Below are positions 26,682 through 34,514 of a stretch of 64,000 nt of DNA, piece after piece (the first letter of the stretch is position 1; each line of letters begins with the position of its first letter). The translations under genes and the position numbers were made by a program. This stretch comes from Solirubrum koreensis. GTDB lineage: Bacteria > Bacteroidota > Bacteroidia > Cytophagales > Hymenobacteraceae. The notes under the pieces were generated by a model, which saw only the letters and a program-made list of their open reading frames with translations, was not told the origin of the DNA and made no database searches. Location of the stretch: contig NZ_BAABHA010000001.1 of the NCBI RefSeq assembly GCF_039541855.1, positions 124,001-188,000 of the forward strand, read 5' to 3'.

Positions 26682-28730
26682 TTAAAAGTCCGTGTCCAAC
26701 CCCAGTCGTTGCTTCATTTCCACGAGCACGGGGTACTTATCGGCCAGGAAGGCAAACTTGTCGGTGGAGGTGTAGAGGCGCTTCACCGTGGGGGCCGATT
26801 CTACCACTTCGGCGGCTAGGCGCAGGGTGCGGAAGCCGGTGCGGCGCTTGAGCTCCATCAGCAGCTCGGGGCGGAAGGAATTAAACTGGTCCATCTGCAC
26901 GCCGTTGTCGAGGTGCAGGTGAATGGTGTGCTGATCATCGGCCTGCACCGGGCGGTTCAGCACGAGATACTCGCTCATGCTGTTGACTTTGCGTTCCTCG
27001 GCAATTTCGGCCCACACCCGCTGCAGCACTTCGTTGTCGATTTGGCCGGTTACGGGGCCGGTTGCCTCTTCCTCCACTACCACGGCAGCCACTTCCTGCC
27101 GCTGCGACGCCTGCGCCTTCACGGCTTGCAGGTTCATCTTGGGAATGGCAATGGGCTTGGGCGCCGGACGTGTGCCAGGCAAGCTGGATTCCGACACCAG
27201 TGCCGGCGCACCGGGCTCGTGACCGGCTACGCTGGGGCGGCCAGCAACTACGTGCGGCAGCGTATCTATTAGCTGGGCTTTGGTAGATGGGCGCTCCTCC
27301 TGCTCGTCTTCGATGCTGGGCGTGGGGTGCATTTCTTCCACGCCACTTTGCACCGGCACAATGGGCTCGGGCGCGGCCGGCGCGTGAGCTTGCGTGCCGT
27401 TGGGCTTCGGATATGCCGGGGGCGCATCGTGGGCCACCGTACCGTTCAGGGCCGCACCGTTCGTGGCGTACGCTGCCGTGCCGTTCGCCTGGCGCGGACC
27501 TGCCGAAGCAGATGCGGCCAGCGGCGCGGCCGGCTCTGCGGGCGCTACTGAACTAGTTTTTTTTTTAGCCTCGCCGTTATCCGACGATGCTACGTGGTTG
27601 CCAGCCGAGGCTACTAAATCCTGCGTGAGCTGCACGGCGTTGCGCAGGTAGGCCAGCTTCATGAGCACCAGCTCCACGTGCAGGCGCTGGTTTTTGGCGG
27701 CCTTAAAATCTCGGTCGCACTGGCTGAGCAGGTTCAGGCCGGTCACCAAAAAGCTCAGCGGCGCTTGCCGGGCCTGGTCGATGTAGCGCTGACGCAGGCC
27801 TTCCGATACCTCCAGCAGCTGCACCGTTTGCGGGTCTTTGCTCACCAGCAGGCCGCGCAAGTGCTCGGCGGCGCCCACTACAAACTGGTGCAAATCGAAG
27901 CCATTCTGCACCACTTCGTCCAGCAGCAGCAGTGTGGCCGACAGGTCTTGGGTGAGGCAAGCTTCGGTAAGGCGGAAATAGTACTCGTAATCGAGCACGT
28001 GCAGGTTCTGCACCACCGCCCGGTAGCTCAGCTGATGGCCCGAGAAGGTAACCATCTGGTCGAAAATGCTGAGTGCGTCGCGCAAACCGCCGTCGGCTTT
28101 TTGGGCAATGAGGTGCAGCGCGTCGTCTTCGGCCTGCACCTGCTCCTTGCCGGCAATGTAGCCGAGGTGCCCCACGATGTCGTCGAGCTTGATGCGGTTG
28201 AAATCGAAGATCTGGCAGCGCGACAAAATCGTGGGGATGATTTTGTGGCGCTCGGTGGTAGCCAGAATAAAAATGGCATAGCCCGGCGGCTCTTCCAGCG
28301 TCTTCAGAAACGCGTTGAAGGCCGCGTTCGAGAGCATGTGCACCTCGTCGATGATGTACACCTTGTAGCGGCCGGCCTGCGGGGCGTAGCGCACCTGCTC
28401 CACCAAAGAGCGGATGTCTTCCACCGAGTTATTGGAGGCCGCGTCCAGCTCGTGCACGTTAAACGAGGCGCTCTGGTTGAAGGCGCGGCAGGAGTCGCAC
28501 TGGTCGCAGGCTTCGGCCTCGGGCGTGAGATTGGTGCAGTTAATGGTTTTGGCCAGAATGCGGGCGCAAGTGGTTTTGCCCACGCCGCGCGGACCGCAAA
28601 ACAGGAATGCCTGGGCCAAGTGGCCGGTCACAATGGCGTTCTGTAACGTGGTGGTTACGTGCTGCTGCCCTACCACGCTGCGGAACGTGGCGGGACGGTA
28701 CTTACGGGCCGAAACGACGAAATTTTCCAT
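26682..28730 (-). CDS. dnaX: DNA polymerase III subunit gamma/tau
   Basis: 682 aa from the ATG at 28730, which begins MENFVVSARKYRPATF as in the family. AAA+ features: Walker A GPRGVGKTTCARIL, the zinc module with Cys in CTNLTPEAEACDQCDSC, Walker B DEVHML, sensor I (LATTERHKIIPTILSRCQIF). Domain III ends near residue 380. A Pro/Ala-rich linker of about 190 residues and a C-terminal tau domain (about 580-682) follow. The linker begins with a run of ten A (codons 389-391, all AAA) with a stop just behind it in the -1 frame, a likely slippage site that would give a short gamma form. The protein loads the sliding clamp at the replication fork. Confidence 0.95.
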   Translation of the reverse strand: MENFVVSARKYRPATFRSVVGQQHVTTTLQNAIVTGHLAQAFLFCGPRGVGKTTCARILAKTINCTNLTPEAEACDQCDSCRAFNQSASFNVHELDAASNNSVEDIRSLVEQVRYAPQAGRYKVYIIDEVHMLSNAAFNAFLKTLEEPPGYAIFILATTERHKIIPTILSRCQIFDFNRIKLDDIVGHLGYIAGKEQVQAEDDALHLIAQKADGGLRDALSIFDQMVTFSGHQLSYRAVVQNLHVLDYEYYFRLTEACLTQDLSATLLLLDEVVQNGFDLHQFVVGAAEHLRGLLVSKDPQTVQLLEVSEGLRQRYIDQARQAPLSFLVTGLNLLSQCDRDFKAAKNQRLHVELVLMKLAYLRNAVQLTQDLVASAGNHVASSDNGEAKKKTSSVAPAEPAAPLAASASAGPRQANGTAAYATNGAALNGTVAHDAPPAYPKPNGTQAHAPAAPEPIVPVQSGVEEMHPTPSIEDEQEERPSTKAQLIDTLPHVVAGRPSVAGHEPGAPALVSESSLPGTRPAPKPIAIPKMNLQAVKAQASQRQEVAAVVVEEEATGPVTGQIDNEVLQRVWAEIAEERKVNSMSEYLVLNRPVQADDQHTIHLHLDNGVQMDQFNSFRPELLMELKRRTGFRTLRLAAEVVESAPTVKRLYTSTDKFAFLADKYPVLVEMKQRLGLDTDF
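27553..27566 (-). promoter_or_regulatory. Putative dnaX slippage/frameshift site with -1 frame stop
   Basis: Minus strand, 27566 to 27557, is ten consecutive A in phase AAA-AAA-AAA-A. The next bases are CTAGT. A -1 shift, or one extra A in the transcript, reads AAC then TAG (27555-27553). The product would be about 392 aa and end just after clamp-loader domain III. Confidence 0.65.
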
Positions 28731-28742
28731 GCTCACTCCCTG

Positions 28743-28750
28743 CAAAGATA
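28743..28750 (-). promoter_or_regulatory. Candidate -7 box (TATCTTTG) of dnaX
   Basis: The minus-strand TATCTTTG lies 12 bases before the dnaX ATG at 28730, implying a very short leader. No ideally spaced TTG is visible. Confidence 0.45.
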
Positions 28751-28918
28751 CCCTGAAAAGGCGGGCTTTGGAAACCCAATTCCGGGCGGTTTAGCTCCTG
28801 CAAACTCCACCTTTCAGTACCTGACGCATCCATTCCCTAACCGCTAATCCCTGATGCAGGGCAAGGTTTTTAGTCGGCAGTTAAGAAGTGAATCAGTTAT
28901 GTAGAATGCATCGTGTGT

Positions 28919-28948
28919 GCTGACTACCACATCATTGTGTGATTGTGC
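28919..28948 (+). repeat. 30-nt element shared with 60414-60443 (copy 1)
   Basis: This matches the second copy at 27 of 30 positions and contains the dyad CACA-N4-TGTG. It lies 77 bases before the prolyl oligopeptidase start. Confidence 0.6.
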
Positions 28949-29025
28949 TGCCGGGTAGAATTGGTGTCATTGGGGGCCTTCTGATTACTCAGTCTCATTT
29001 GCTAACCAATTGCCGCATTATGCAC

Positions 29026-31200
29026 ATGAAACCAGTATTACTTCTTGCGGGCATGCTCGCCTCCGTGGCCGCCCTAGCCCAGCAAGGGCCGCCCGCGGCG
29101 CCCTCGGTAACTGCCACCGATATGTACTTCGGAACGAAGGTGGAGGACCCCTACCGCAACCTCGAAAATCTTAACGATGCGGCCGTACAAACCTGGATGA
29201 AGTCGCAGGCCGCGTATGCCCGTCAAACCCTCGATGCCATTTCCGGCCGGCAGGGGCTTATCGACAAGATGAAGGACTTCGACTCGCGCAAAGCGTCGCG
29301 CGTGAGCGAACTGCGCGTAACCGACAACGACCGGTACTTCTACTTTAAGTCGCGCCCCCAAGACCAGCAGCCCAAGCTCTACTGCCGCGATGGGTACAAA
29401 GGCCAGGAAGTTCTGCTCTTCGACCCCGAGAATTACGATAAGGGCAAGGTGTTCAACATCAGCGGTTTTTCGCCCACCAACGACGGCTCCAAGGTGTCGT
29501 TTGGCCTGACCGAGAAAGGTGCCGAACTGGGCCGCACGCTCATCATGGATGTGAAAGCCCGCAAGCTGTACCCCGAGCAATTGCAACTCACGCGCGGTGG
29601 CGGCGAGTGGCTGCCCGACAACCAAACACTGGCCTATTTGCCATTTAACAACGGCGACCTGAAGGACATGGCCGCCCGCCAAAACACGCAGTGCCGCCTG
29701 CACCGCGTGGGCACGCCCGTGGCCCAGGACCAGCCGGTGTTTTCCAGCCAGCTATACCCCAAGCTTAGCATTCGTTCTTCCGATTACCCCTACGCCGGCA
29801 TCGACCGCGACGCCAAGCTGGCCTACGGCTTTTTGTACTCCGTAGACCGTTACCTGCACGGCTATTACGCCCCGGCGGAGTCCTTAACCAAGCCCAACGT
29901 GCCTTGGCAGCCACTGTTTCAGCCCGCCGATGAAGTCACCAATTTCGTGACCGACGAGCAGTACATCTACTTTGTTACCTCCAAAAACACCCCGCGCCAG
30001 AAGTTGATGCGCATGCCCGTTGCCAAGCCCAACGTGGCCGCGGCCGAGGTGCTGGTGCCCGAAAGCCCCGACGAGGCCATCAAGGACGAGCAACTGAAAA
30101 CCACCAAAGACGGGTTGTACTTTGTGCGGGTTAAAAACGGGGTGCAAGCCAAGCTTTACTTTCTGCCCCGCAACTCAAAATCGGCGCAGGAGCTGAAACT
30201 GCCACAGCCGTCGGGTCTCATTGAGCTGGTTACCAAAAACGCGCAGTCGTCGGACCTGTGGGCCACGCTGGGCGGCTGGACCGCCGACCGGCAGCGCTAC
30301 CGCTACACGGCTGCCACCGGGAAATTTACGTCTGAGCCGTTGTCATCGGAGGTGCAGTACCCGGAGTTTGCGGATCTGGTGGTGGAGGAAATTACGGTGC
30401 CCTCGCACGACGGCGTAATGGTGCCACTTTCCCTGGTATACAAGAAAGGCACGCCCCGCAACGGCTCGGTACCGGTGCTCATGGTGGGCTACGGCGCGTA
30501 CTCCAAGTCTACCGGCCCGTTTTTCTACCCGCCGTACCTGCTCTGGACCCAGCAAGGTGGAGTGCTGGCTGTGGCCCACGTGCGCGGTGGTGGCGAACTG
30601 GGCGAGGAATGGCACAAAGCCGGACAGAAAACCACCAAGCCCAACACCTGGAAAGATTTGATTGCCAGCGCTGAATACTTGGTGCAGAACAAATACACCA
30701 GCCCCGGCAAAATTGCCATTAACGGCGGCAGCGCCGGCGGCATTCTGGTAGGCCGGGCCATGACGGAACGCCCCGATCTGTTTGCCGTGGCTATTCCGGA
30801 GGTGGGCCTTATGAATGCTGTACGCATGGAAAACTCACCCAACGGCCCCGTGAACGTGCCCGAGTTTGGCACCGTGCAGAAGGAAGACGAGTACAAGGCC
30901 CTGCTGGCAATGGATGCCTACCACCACCTCCAAAAAGGCACTAAATACCCCGCTACGCTCGTAACGGCCGGTTTTAACGACCCCCGCGTTATTGCCTGGC
31001 AGCCCGCCAAGTTCGCCGCCCGCCTGCAAGCCAGTAACACCTCGGGCAAGCCCGTGCTGTTCTTCACCGATTACGAAGCCGGTCACGGCAATGGCGACTC
31101 TAAACAGAAGCAGTTTGAGACCATGGCCGACTTGCTAAGCTTTGGCCTCTGGCAAACCGGTACGCCCGGTTTTCAGCCCAAGGCTACCGCCGCGAAATAA
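29026..31200 (+). CDS. Prolyl oligopeptidase family serine peptidase (S9), exported
   Basis: 724 aa from the ATG at 29026 (an ATG at 29020 adds only two residues). Signal peptide MKPVLLLAGMLASVAALAQQ. The N-terminal part opens with ATDMYFGTKVEDPYRNLEN, the usual prolyl oligopeptidase entry. The propeller half has repeated beta segments with FSPTNDGSKVSFGL. The peptidase half has HVRGGGELGEEWHKAG, nucleophile Ser in NGGSAGGILVG, Asp in TAGFNDPRV and His in YEAGHGNGDS. It cuts short proline-containing peptides in the periplasm or outside. The shared 30-nt element is upstream and a stem-loop ends the unit. Confidence 0.93.
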   Translation: MKPVLLLAGMLASVAALAQQGPPAAPSVTATDMYFGTKVEDPYRNLENLNDAAVQTWMKSQAAYARQTLDAISGRQGLIDKMKDFDSRKASRVSELRVTDNDRYFYFKSRPQDQQPKLYCRDGYKGQEVLLFDPENYDKGKVFNISGFSPTNDGSKVSFGLTEKGAELGRTLIMDVKARKLYPEQLQLTRGGGEWLPDNQTLAYLPFNNGDLKDMAARQNTQCRLHRVGTPVAQDQPVFSSQLYPKLSIRSSDYPYAGIDRDAKLAYGFLYSVDRYLHGYYAPAESLTKPNVPWQPLFQPADEVTNFVTDEQYIYFVTSKNTPRQKLMRMPVAKPNVAAAEVLVPESPDEAIKDEQLKTTKDGLYFVRVKNGVQAKLYFLPRNSKSAQELKLPQPSGLIELVTKNAQSSDLWATLGGWTADRQRYRYTAATGKFTSEPLSSEVQYPEFADLVVEEITVPSHDGVMVPLSLVYKKGTPRNGSVPVLMVGYGAYSKSTGPFFYPPYLLWTQQGGVLAVAHVRGGGELGEEWHKAGQKTTKPNTWKDLIASAEYLVQNKYTSPGKIAINGGSAGGILVGRAMTERPDLFAVAIPEVGLMNAVRMENSPNGPVNVPEFGTVQKEDEYKALLAMDAYHHLQKGTKYPATLVTAGFNDPRVIAWQPAKFAARLQASNTSGKPVLFFTDYEAGHGNGDSKQKQFETMADLLSFGLWQTGTPGFQPKATAAK

Positions 31201-31210
31201 GCCTCCATAC

Positions 31211-31280
31211 CAAGCGAACGGGCCGGGAAGCGCCGCCATTGTTTCCACCGCAATGCCGGACGAACCCGCCCGTTCGCTTG
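31211..31280 (+). terminator. Probable terminator with large loop after the prolyl oligopeptidase gene
   Basis: 13-bp arms (31211-31223 and 31268-31280) enclose a 44-nt loop and are followed by TCTTTTT. The unusually large loop lowers confidence. Confidence 0.55.
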
Positions 31281-31333
31281 TCTTTTTACGGGAACATTTT
31301 TACCCGGTAGCAACGTTTCCTGATTGATGTGCG

Positions 31334-31341
31334 TACCTTCG
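31334..31341 (+). promoter_or_regulatory. Candidate -7 box (TACCTTCG) of the tmRNA gene
   Basis: TACCTTCG is one base off TAnnTTTG, about 40 bases before the tmRNA 5' end; a TTTC at about 31316 could serve as the distal element. Tentative. Confidence 0.3.
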
Positions 31342-31380
31342 CACCCCGCCTTACCGGGTGGGCATCGTTCTTTTAAAATT

Positions 31381-31749
31381 GGGGCTGACCGGAATTGACA
31401 GCTCGTGCAAGTCGCGAGTAAGCGTGTCGAGAGTTGAATGAATCTCTCGCCAACAAATCATTCGACCAATAACTGGCGACTACTCGTACGCCATGGCTGC
31501 CTAGTCTAGGTACTAAGCACTAGCCATCATCCCGCATCCGTCTTCCTTTTCACGGGTGAGTTCGGGGTGTCGAAAGTATTAGGATAGTTTGGGTGGCGCT
31601 GCGACGCCCAAGCGAAACTCAAGCAGATAAGGGTAACCTATAGGCCTGATGTGCGCCTCGGTTGCTTCGAACAAATCAAGCATAGATACACACGTAGAAA
31701 GCTCGTCGGTTTCCTTGTCTGGACCAGGGTTCGACTCCCTGCAGCTCCA
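31381..31749 (+). ncRNA. ssrA: Transfer-messenger RNA (tmRNA, ssrA)
   Basis: The 5' end GGGGCTG pairs with CAGCTCC at 31742-31748 (one G-U) to form the tRNA-like acceptor stem, with discriminator A at 31749 and CCA not encoded. The T-arm GGACCAGGGTTCGACTCC sits just inside, and the 5' part has the family's ACCGGAATTGACA stretch. The tag reading frame starts with GGC at 31475 and ends at TAG 31502-31504: GDYSYAMAA. Cytophaga-type tags start with Gly and end in YAMAA, which supports the phase. The RNA rescues ribosomes stalled on broken messages and marks the nascent chain for proteolysis. A terminator follows at once. Confidence 0.95.
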
Positions 31750-31754
31750 CTTTG

Positions 31755-31787
31755 AACCCTCTTCACGCATCGTGGAGAGGGTTTTTT
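31755..31787 (+). terminator. Terminator of the tmRNA gene
   Basis: 12-bp arms (31755-31766 and 31772-31783, one mismatch) with a 5-nt loop, followed by T4 and more T. Confidence 0.85.
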
Positions 31788-32102
31788 GTTTTCGGTGAAA
31801 GCATAAAAGAACAGTGAGTGAAGGAGCCGGCCGAGCTGTTTAACCAACTTCAAGCCGCCTGAAGATGCTTCAGTGAAGATCGGATGCGCAGTATGAGGTA
31901 CCCGGGGCCACCTGATTAACAGCAGGTTTTGCCACTAGCAGTAAGGGCTGCGCATTTACGCTTGAATCAATTAAAATGTATTAAAGCAAATATTAAAATA
32001 TATAGTTGGTTTTTACAGAAATGACCGAGGGGCTCATAATTAATTAAACATTTCCCTGTCGAATTGATTTCAGAGTGAAATTCACTTTTCACACACCATC
32101 AA
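31788..32102. other. Intergenic region upstream of the CHRD lipoprotein gene
   Basis: The last 130 bases are AT-rich, probably the promoter zone of the CHRD gene. A small CTGAAG-ATG-CTTCAG dyad lies at 31859-31873. No gene is seen. Confidence 0.45.
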
Positions 32103-32549
32103 ATGATGAAAAATTACGCTTACCTCTTCCTGCTTTTCGTGAGTCTGCTGAGCACGGCCTGCAACAACGACGATGACGACACTACGCCTGCTGCGCAAAC
32201 CACTGCCTTAACGGCCACGCTGAATGGCATGCAAGAGGTTCCAGCGAACAACTCCACCGGCACGGGCACTTTTAGCGGTACCTTAAACAAAACCACGCGC
32301 GAGTTCACGTACCGCATCGAATTTCAGGGCTTGACCGCCAACCCCACTGCCGGTCACTTTCACCAGGCGGTTCCCGGCTCAAACGGTCCGGTTGTGTATC
32401 CCTTGGGTGGTTTAACGTCGCCCATTACCGGCAAGATAACCTTGACCGAAGCCGAGGCTGCCAAGCTGCTGGCCGGCGAGTTCTACGCCAACCTGCACAC
32501 CGCCGCCTTCACGGGTGGAGAAATCCGCGGCAACATCAAAGTGCAGTAA
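32103..32549 (+). CDS. CHRD domain lipoprotein
   Basis: 148 aa. Lipoprotein signal (AYLFLLFVSLLSTAC, lipobox LSTAC) followed by an acidic linker (NNDDDDTTPAA). The rest is one CHRD domain: ATLNGMQEVPANNSTGTGTF, an FQGLTANPTAGHFHQA turn holding the conserved His, then LLAGEFYANLHTAAFTGGEIRGNI. CHRD domains occur in extracellular proteins of bacteria and in animal chordin; their ligand in bacteria is unknown. The protein should sit in the outer membrane or periplasm. The gene is flanked by AT-rich DNA upstream and a very long hairpin downstream. Confidence 0.9.
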   Translation: MMKNYAYLFLLFVSLLSTACNNDDDDTTPAAQTTALTATLNGMQEVPANNSTGTGTFSGTLNKTTREFTYRIEFQGLTANPTAGHFHQAVPGSNGPVVYPLGGLTSPITGKITLTEAEAAKLLAGEFYANLHTAAFTGGEIRGNIKVQ

Positions 32550-32976
32550 GACTCTGGTCTTGCCCAAACGCAAAGTGGCCGCAGCACATGCTGCGGCCAC
32601 TTTGCGTTTGGGCAAGACCTGTTTACGGACCCAGGATGCACGCTTTTCCTGTAGGCCGAATTTCTGCGTCGCCTGTGTTGTACGGGCTACTGATTCAGTG
32701 CTGGAACCAAGCTGAGCGGCATAGGTAGGTGTGACTGGATGCAAACGGTGCTGCAAGTCACTCGGTAAGGCTGAGCTACGGCCCGCTTCCCTTACGCGAC
32801 AAACTCCGCCACTTTATTACGGATACGTGCTGAAAGGGCCCTGTTCTTCGTTGTGTTACGCCGCTTGTGTTACGCTGCCAAACGGATGCTAAGCGCCTTC
32901 CGTACAGTTATTTTGCCATAATGTTCGGCTCGCGTCCTGTCTGGCAGGACCTTGCCGCTGAAATCAGCTCGTTGCC
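32550..32976. other. Intergenic region between the CHRD and map genes
   Basis: After the large hairpin (32558-32617) it has ordinary composition and no convincing gene. TTATTTTG near 32911 could be a weak -7 box for map. Confidence 0.4.
32558..32617 (+). terminator. Very long perfect hairpin after the CHRD gene
   Basis: 29-bp arms (32558-32586 and 32589-32617) with only 2 nt between them. No T-run follows on the plus strand, so termination is likely but the element may be a repeat. Confidence 0.65.
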
Positions 32977-33741
32977 ATGTCCATCACCTCCCAAGCCGAC
33001 CTCACCGGCCTGCAGCAGATCAGCGCCGCCGTTGCTACCACCCTCCAGCAAATGCGCGAATATGCCCAGCCCGGCATGAGCACGCAGGAACTGGACGAAT
33101 ACGGCGGCCGTTTACTGGCCGCGCAAGGCGCCCGCTCGGCCCCGCGCCTAACCTACGGTTTCCCGGGCTGGACCTGCATCAGCGTGAATAACGAAGTGGC
33201 GCACGGTATACCCGCGCCGCACAAGTTGCTGCGGGAAGGCGACCTGATTAACATCGACGTGTCGGCGGAGAAGGGCGGCTACTGGGCCGACAACGGCGGC
33301 TCGTTTGTGCTCGGCGCCGATCTGCACCGGCATCAGCCTTTGGTAGACGCTTCCCGGCAGATTCTGCGCACGGCCATCAGCCGCATCCGGGGTGGGGTGC
33401 GCATTGCCGACATTGGCGGGCTGATTGAGGCTGAAGCCCGCAAAGCCGGTTTCCGTGTTATCAAGAACCTGGTCGGCCACGGCATTGGCCGCAGTTTGCA
33501 CGAGGAGCCCAAGGAAATTCCCAACTACTACGACCGCCACAACCTGAAGCGCTTCAAAAGCAACTCGGTGGTGGCCGTGGAAACGTTCATCTCCACTCGT
33601 GCCAGCCTGGCGCACCAGCTCGGCGACGGATGGACGCTGGTCACCAAGGATGGCAGCTTTGTGGCCCAGCACGAGCACACGCTGGTGGTTACCGACGGCC
33701 AGCCCCTGATTCTGACCGCGGCCAACGGCATTTGGGACTAA
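32977..33741 (+). CDS. map: Methionine aminopeptidase, type I
   Basis: 254 aa. The pita-bread metal ligands are in place: Asp in LINIDVSAEKGGYWADNGGSF (two Asp), His in NLVGHGIGRSLHE, Glu in VVAVETFISTR, and Glu in FVAQHEHTLVV. The helical N-terminus (TGLQQISAAVATTLQQMREY) and absence of an insert make it type I. The enzyme removes the initiator Met from nascent proteins. This copy stands alone, away from the ribosomal protein operon where one map copy usually lies, so the genome may have more than one. Confidence 0.93.
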   Translation: MSITSQADLTGLQQISAAVATTLQQMREYAQPGMSTQELDEYGGRLLAAQGARSAPRLTYGFPGWTCISVNNEVAHGIPAPHKLLREGDLINIDVSAEKGGYWADNGGSFVLGADLHRHQPLVDASRQILRTAISRIRGGVRIADIGGLIEAEARKAGFRVIKNLVGHGIGRSLHEEPKEIPNYYDRHNLKRFKSNSVVAVETFISTRASLAHQLGDGWTLVTKDGSFVAQHEHTLVVTDGQPLILTAANGIWD

Positions 33742-34134
33742 CAGTGCCTGATGCAGGTGCAACAAGCCTCACTTAATTCATGCTTCGATTAGCCGATTTG
33801 ATATAAGCTGTTAGCTAGCTGCGCTTAGAGGCCATATCTAACCGCGCAGGCAGCTTTTGCCCTACAGGTTCATGCGTGAATATGAGGCCGAAAATGCCTG
33901 GGGTGTTTCGTGCTTAGCCGGCGGCTTTTCGCCGGGTTATCGGGCCATTTTGAGCCGGTACAACTATTAGCGGCTGATTATCATACCGCTGTGGCATTAG
34001 CAAGATATAAGCTGAACTGTAACTAGTCCAGCCGCGTTGGAACCACGAAATACTGCTTTTTGAGGGGGTGTATTAAAGCCTTTTAATGTGCCTATCTTTG
34101 CGGTTTCTGCCGCTACAACGTCTCCCGCCACCGC
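33742..34134. other. Intergenic region downstream of map
   Basis: No gene, hairpin with T-run or RNA is recognised. The end holds a TATCTTTG box for the next gene. Confidence 0.45.
34093..34100 (+). promoter_or_regulatory. Candidate -7 box (TATCTTTG) upstream of the small gene at 34135
   Basis: An exact TAnnTTTG match, 34 bases before the ATG at 34135. It would drive both that gene and the PAS gene 17 bases further on. Confidence 0.45.
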
Positions 34135-34497
34135 ATGACCGATACATACCTGTTTGATATCAACCTGCAGCAACTGCCGGACGATTACCTGACGGGCGAG
34201 TGGCGCGTGGCCGACCGCGTGCTCAACCACACCGACCCCACCAGTACCCTGGCGCAGGCTACCCACGTATCCCTGGAGCCCGGCGCGTTGCAGGTACACA
34301 TGGGCAACGCTTATAAGAGCGGGCAGTGGGCCGTACGCCGCGACGAGTTGTTGAGCCGCCCCTATTTGGAGCTGCAACTGGCCGAAGAAGACACCCGTGC
34401 GCTTATTACCCGCCTGCGCCGCTCCGCCGATGGCCTCATCAGCCAGCTTAGTTTGTATTTTCTCTCCGGCATGGAGGTGCAACTCACGCGCCCCTAG
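34135..34497 (+). CDS. Small cytoplasmic protein of unknown function, paired with the PAS gene
   Basis: 120 aa, no signal or membrane segment. The sequence is alpha/beta and acidic at the start (MTDTYLFDINLQQLPDDYLT) with a helical stretch EEDTRALITRLRRSADGLIS near the end. I do not recognise the family. It ends 17 bases before the PAS-domain gene and shares its probable promoter, so a role in the same signalling step is possible. Confidence 0.6.
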   Translation: MTDTYLFDINLQQLPDDYLTGEWRVADRVLNHTDPTSTLAQATHVSLEPGALQVHMGNAYKSGQWAVRRDELLSRPYLELQLAEEDTRALITRLRRSADGLISQLSLYFLSGMEVQLTRP

Positions 34498-34514
34498 CTC
34501 ATTGCTGCCTTACA

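Noticed and set aside
31579..31853. Two short minus-strand open frames across the tmRNA
   Set aside because: They come from reading the tRNA-like T-arm and tag region in reverse. The RNA structure explains the sequence.
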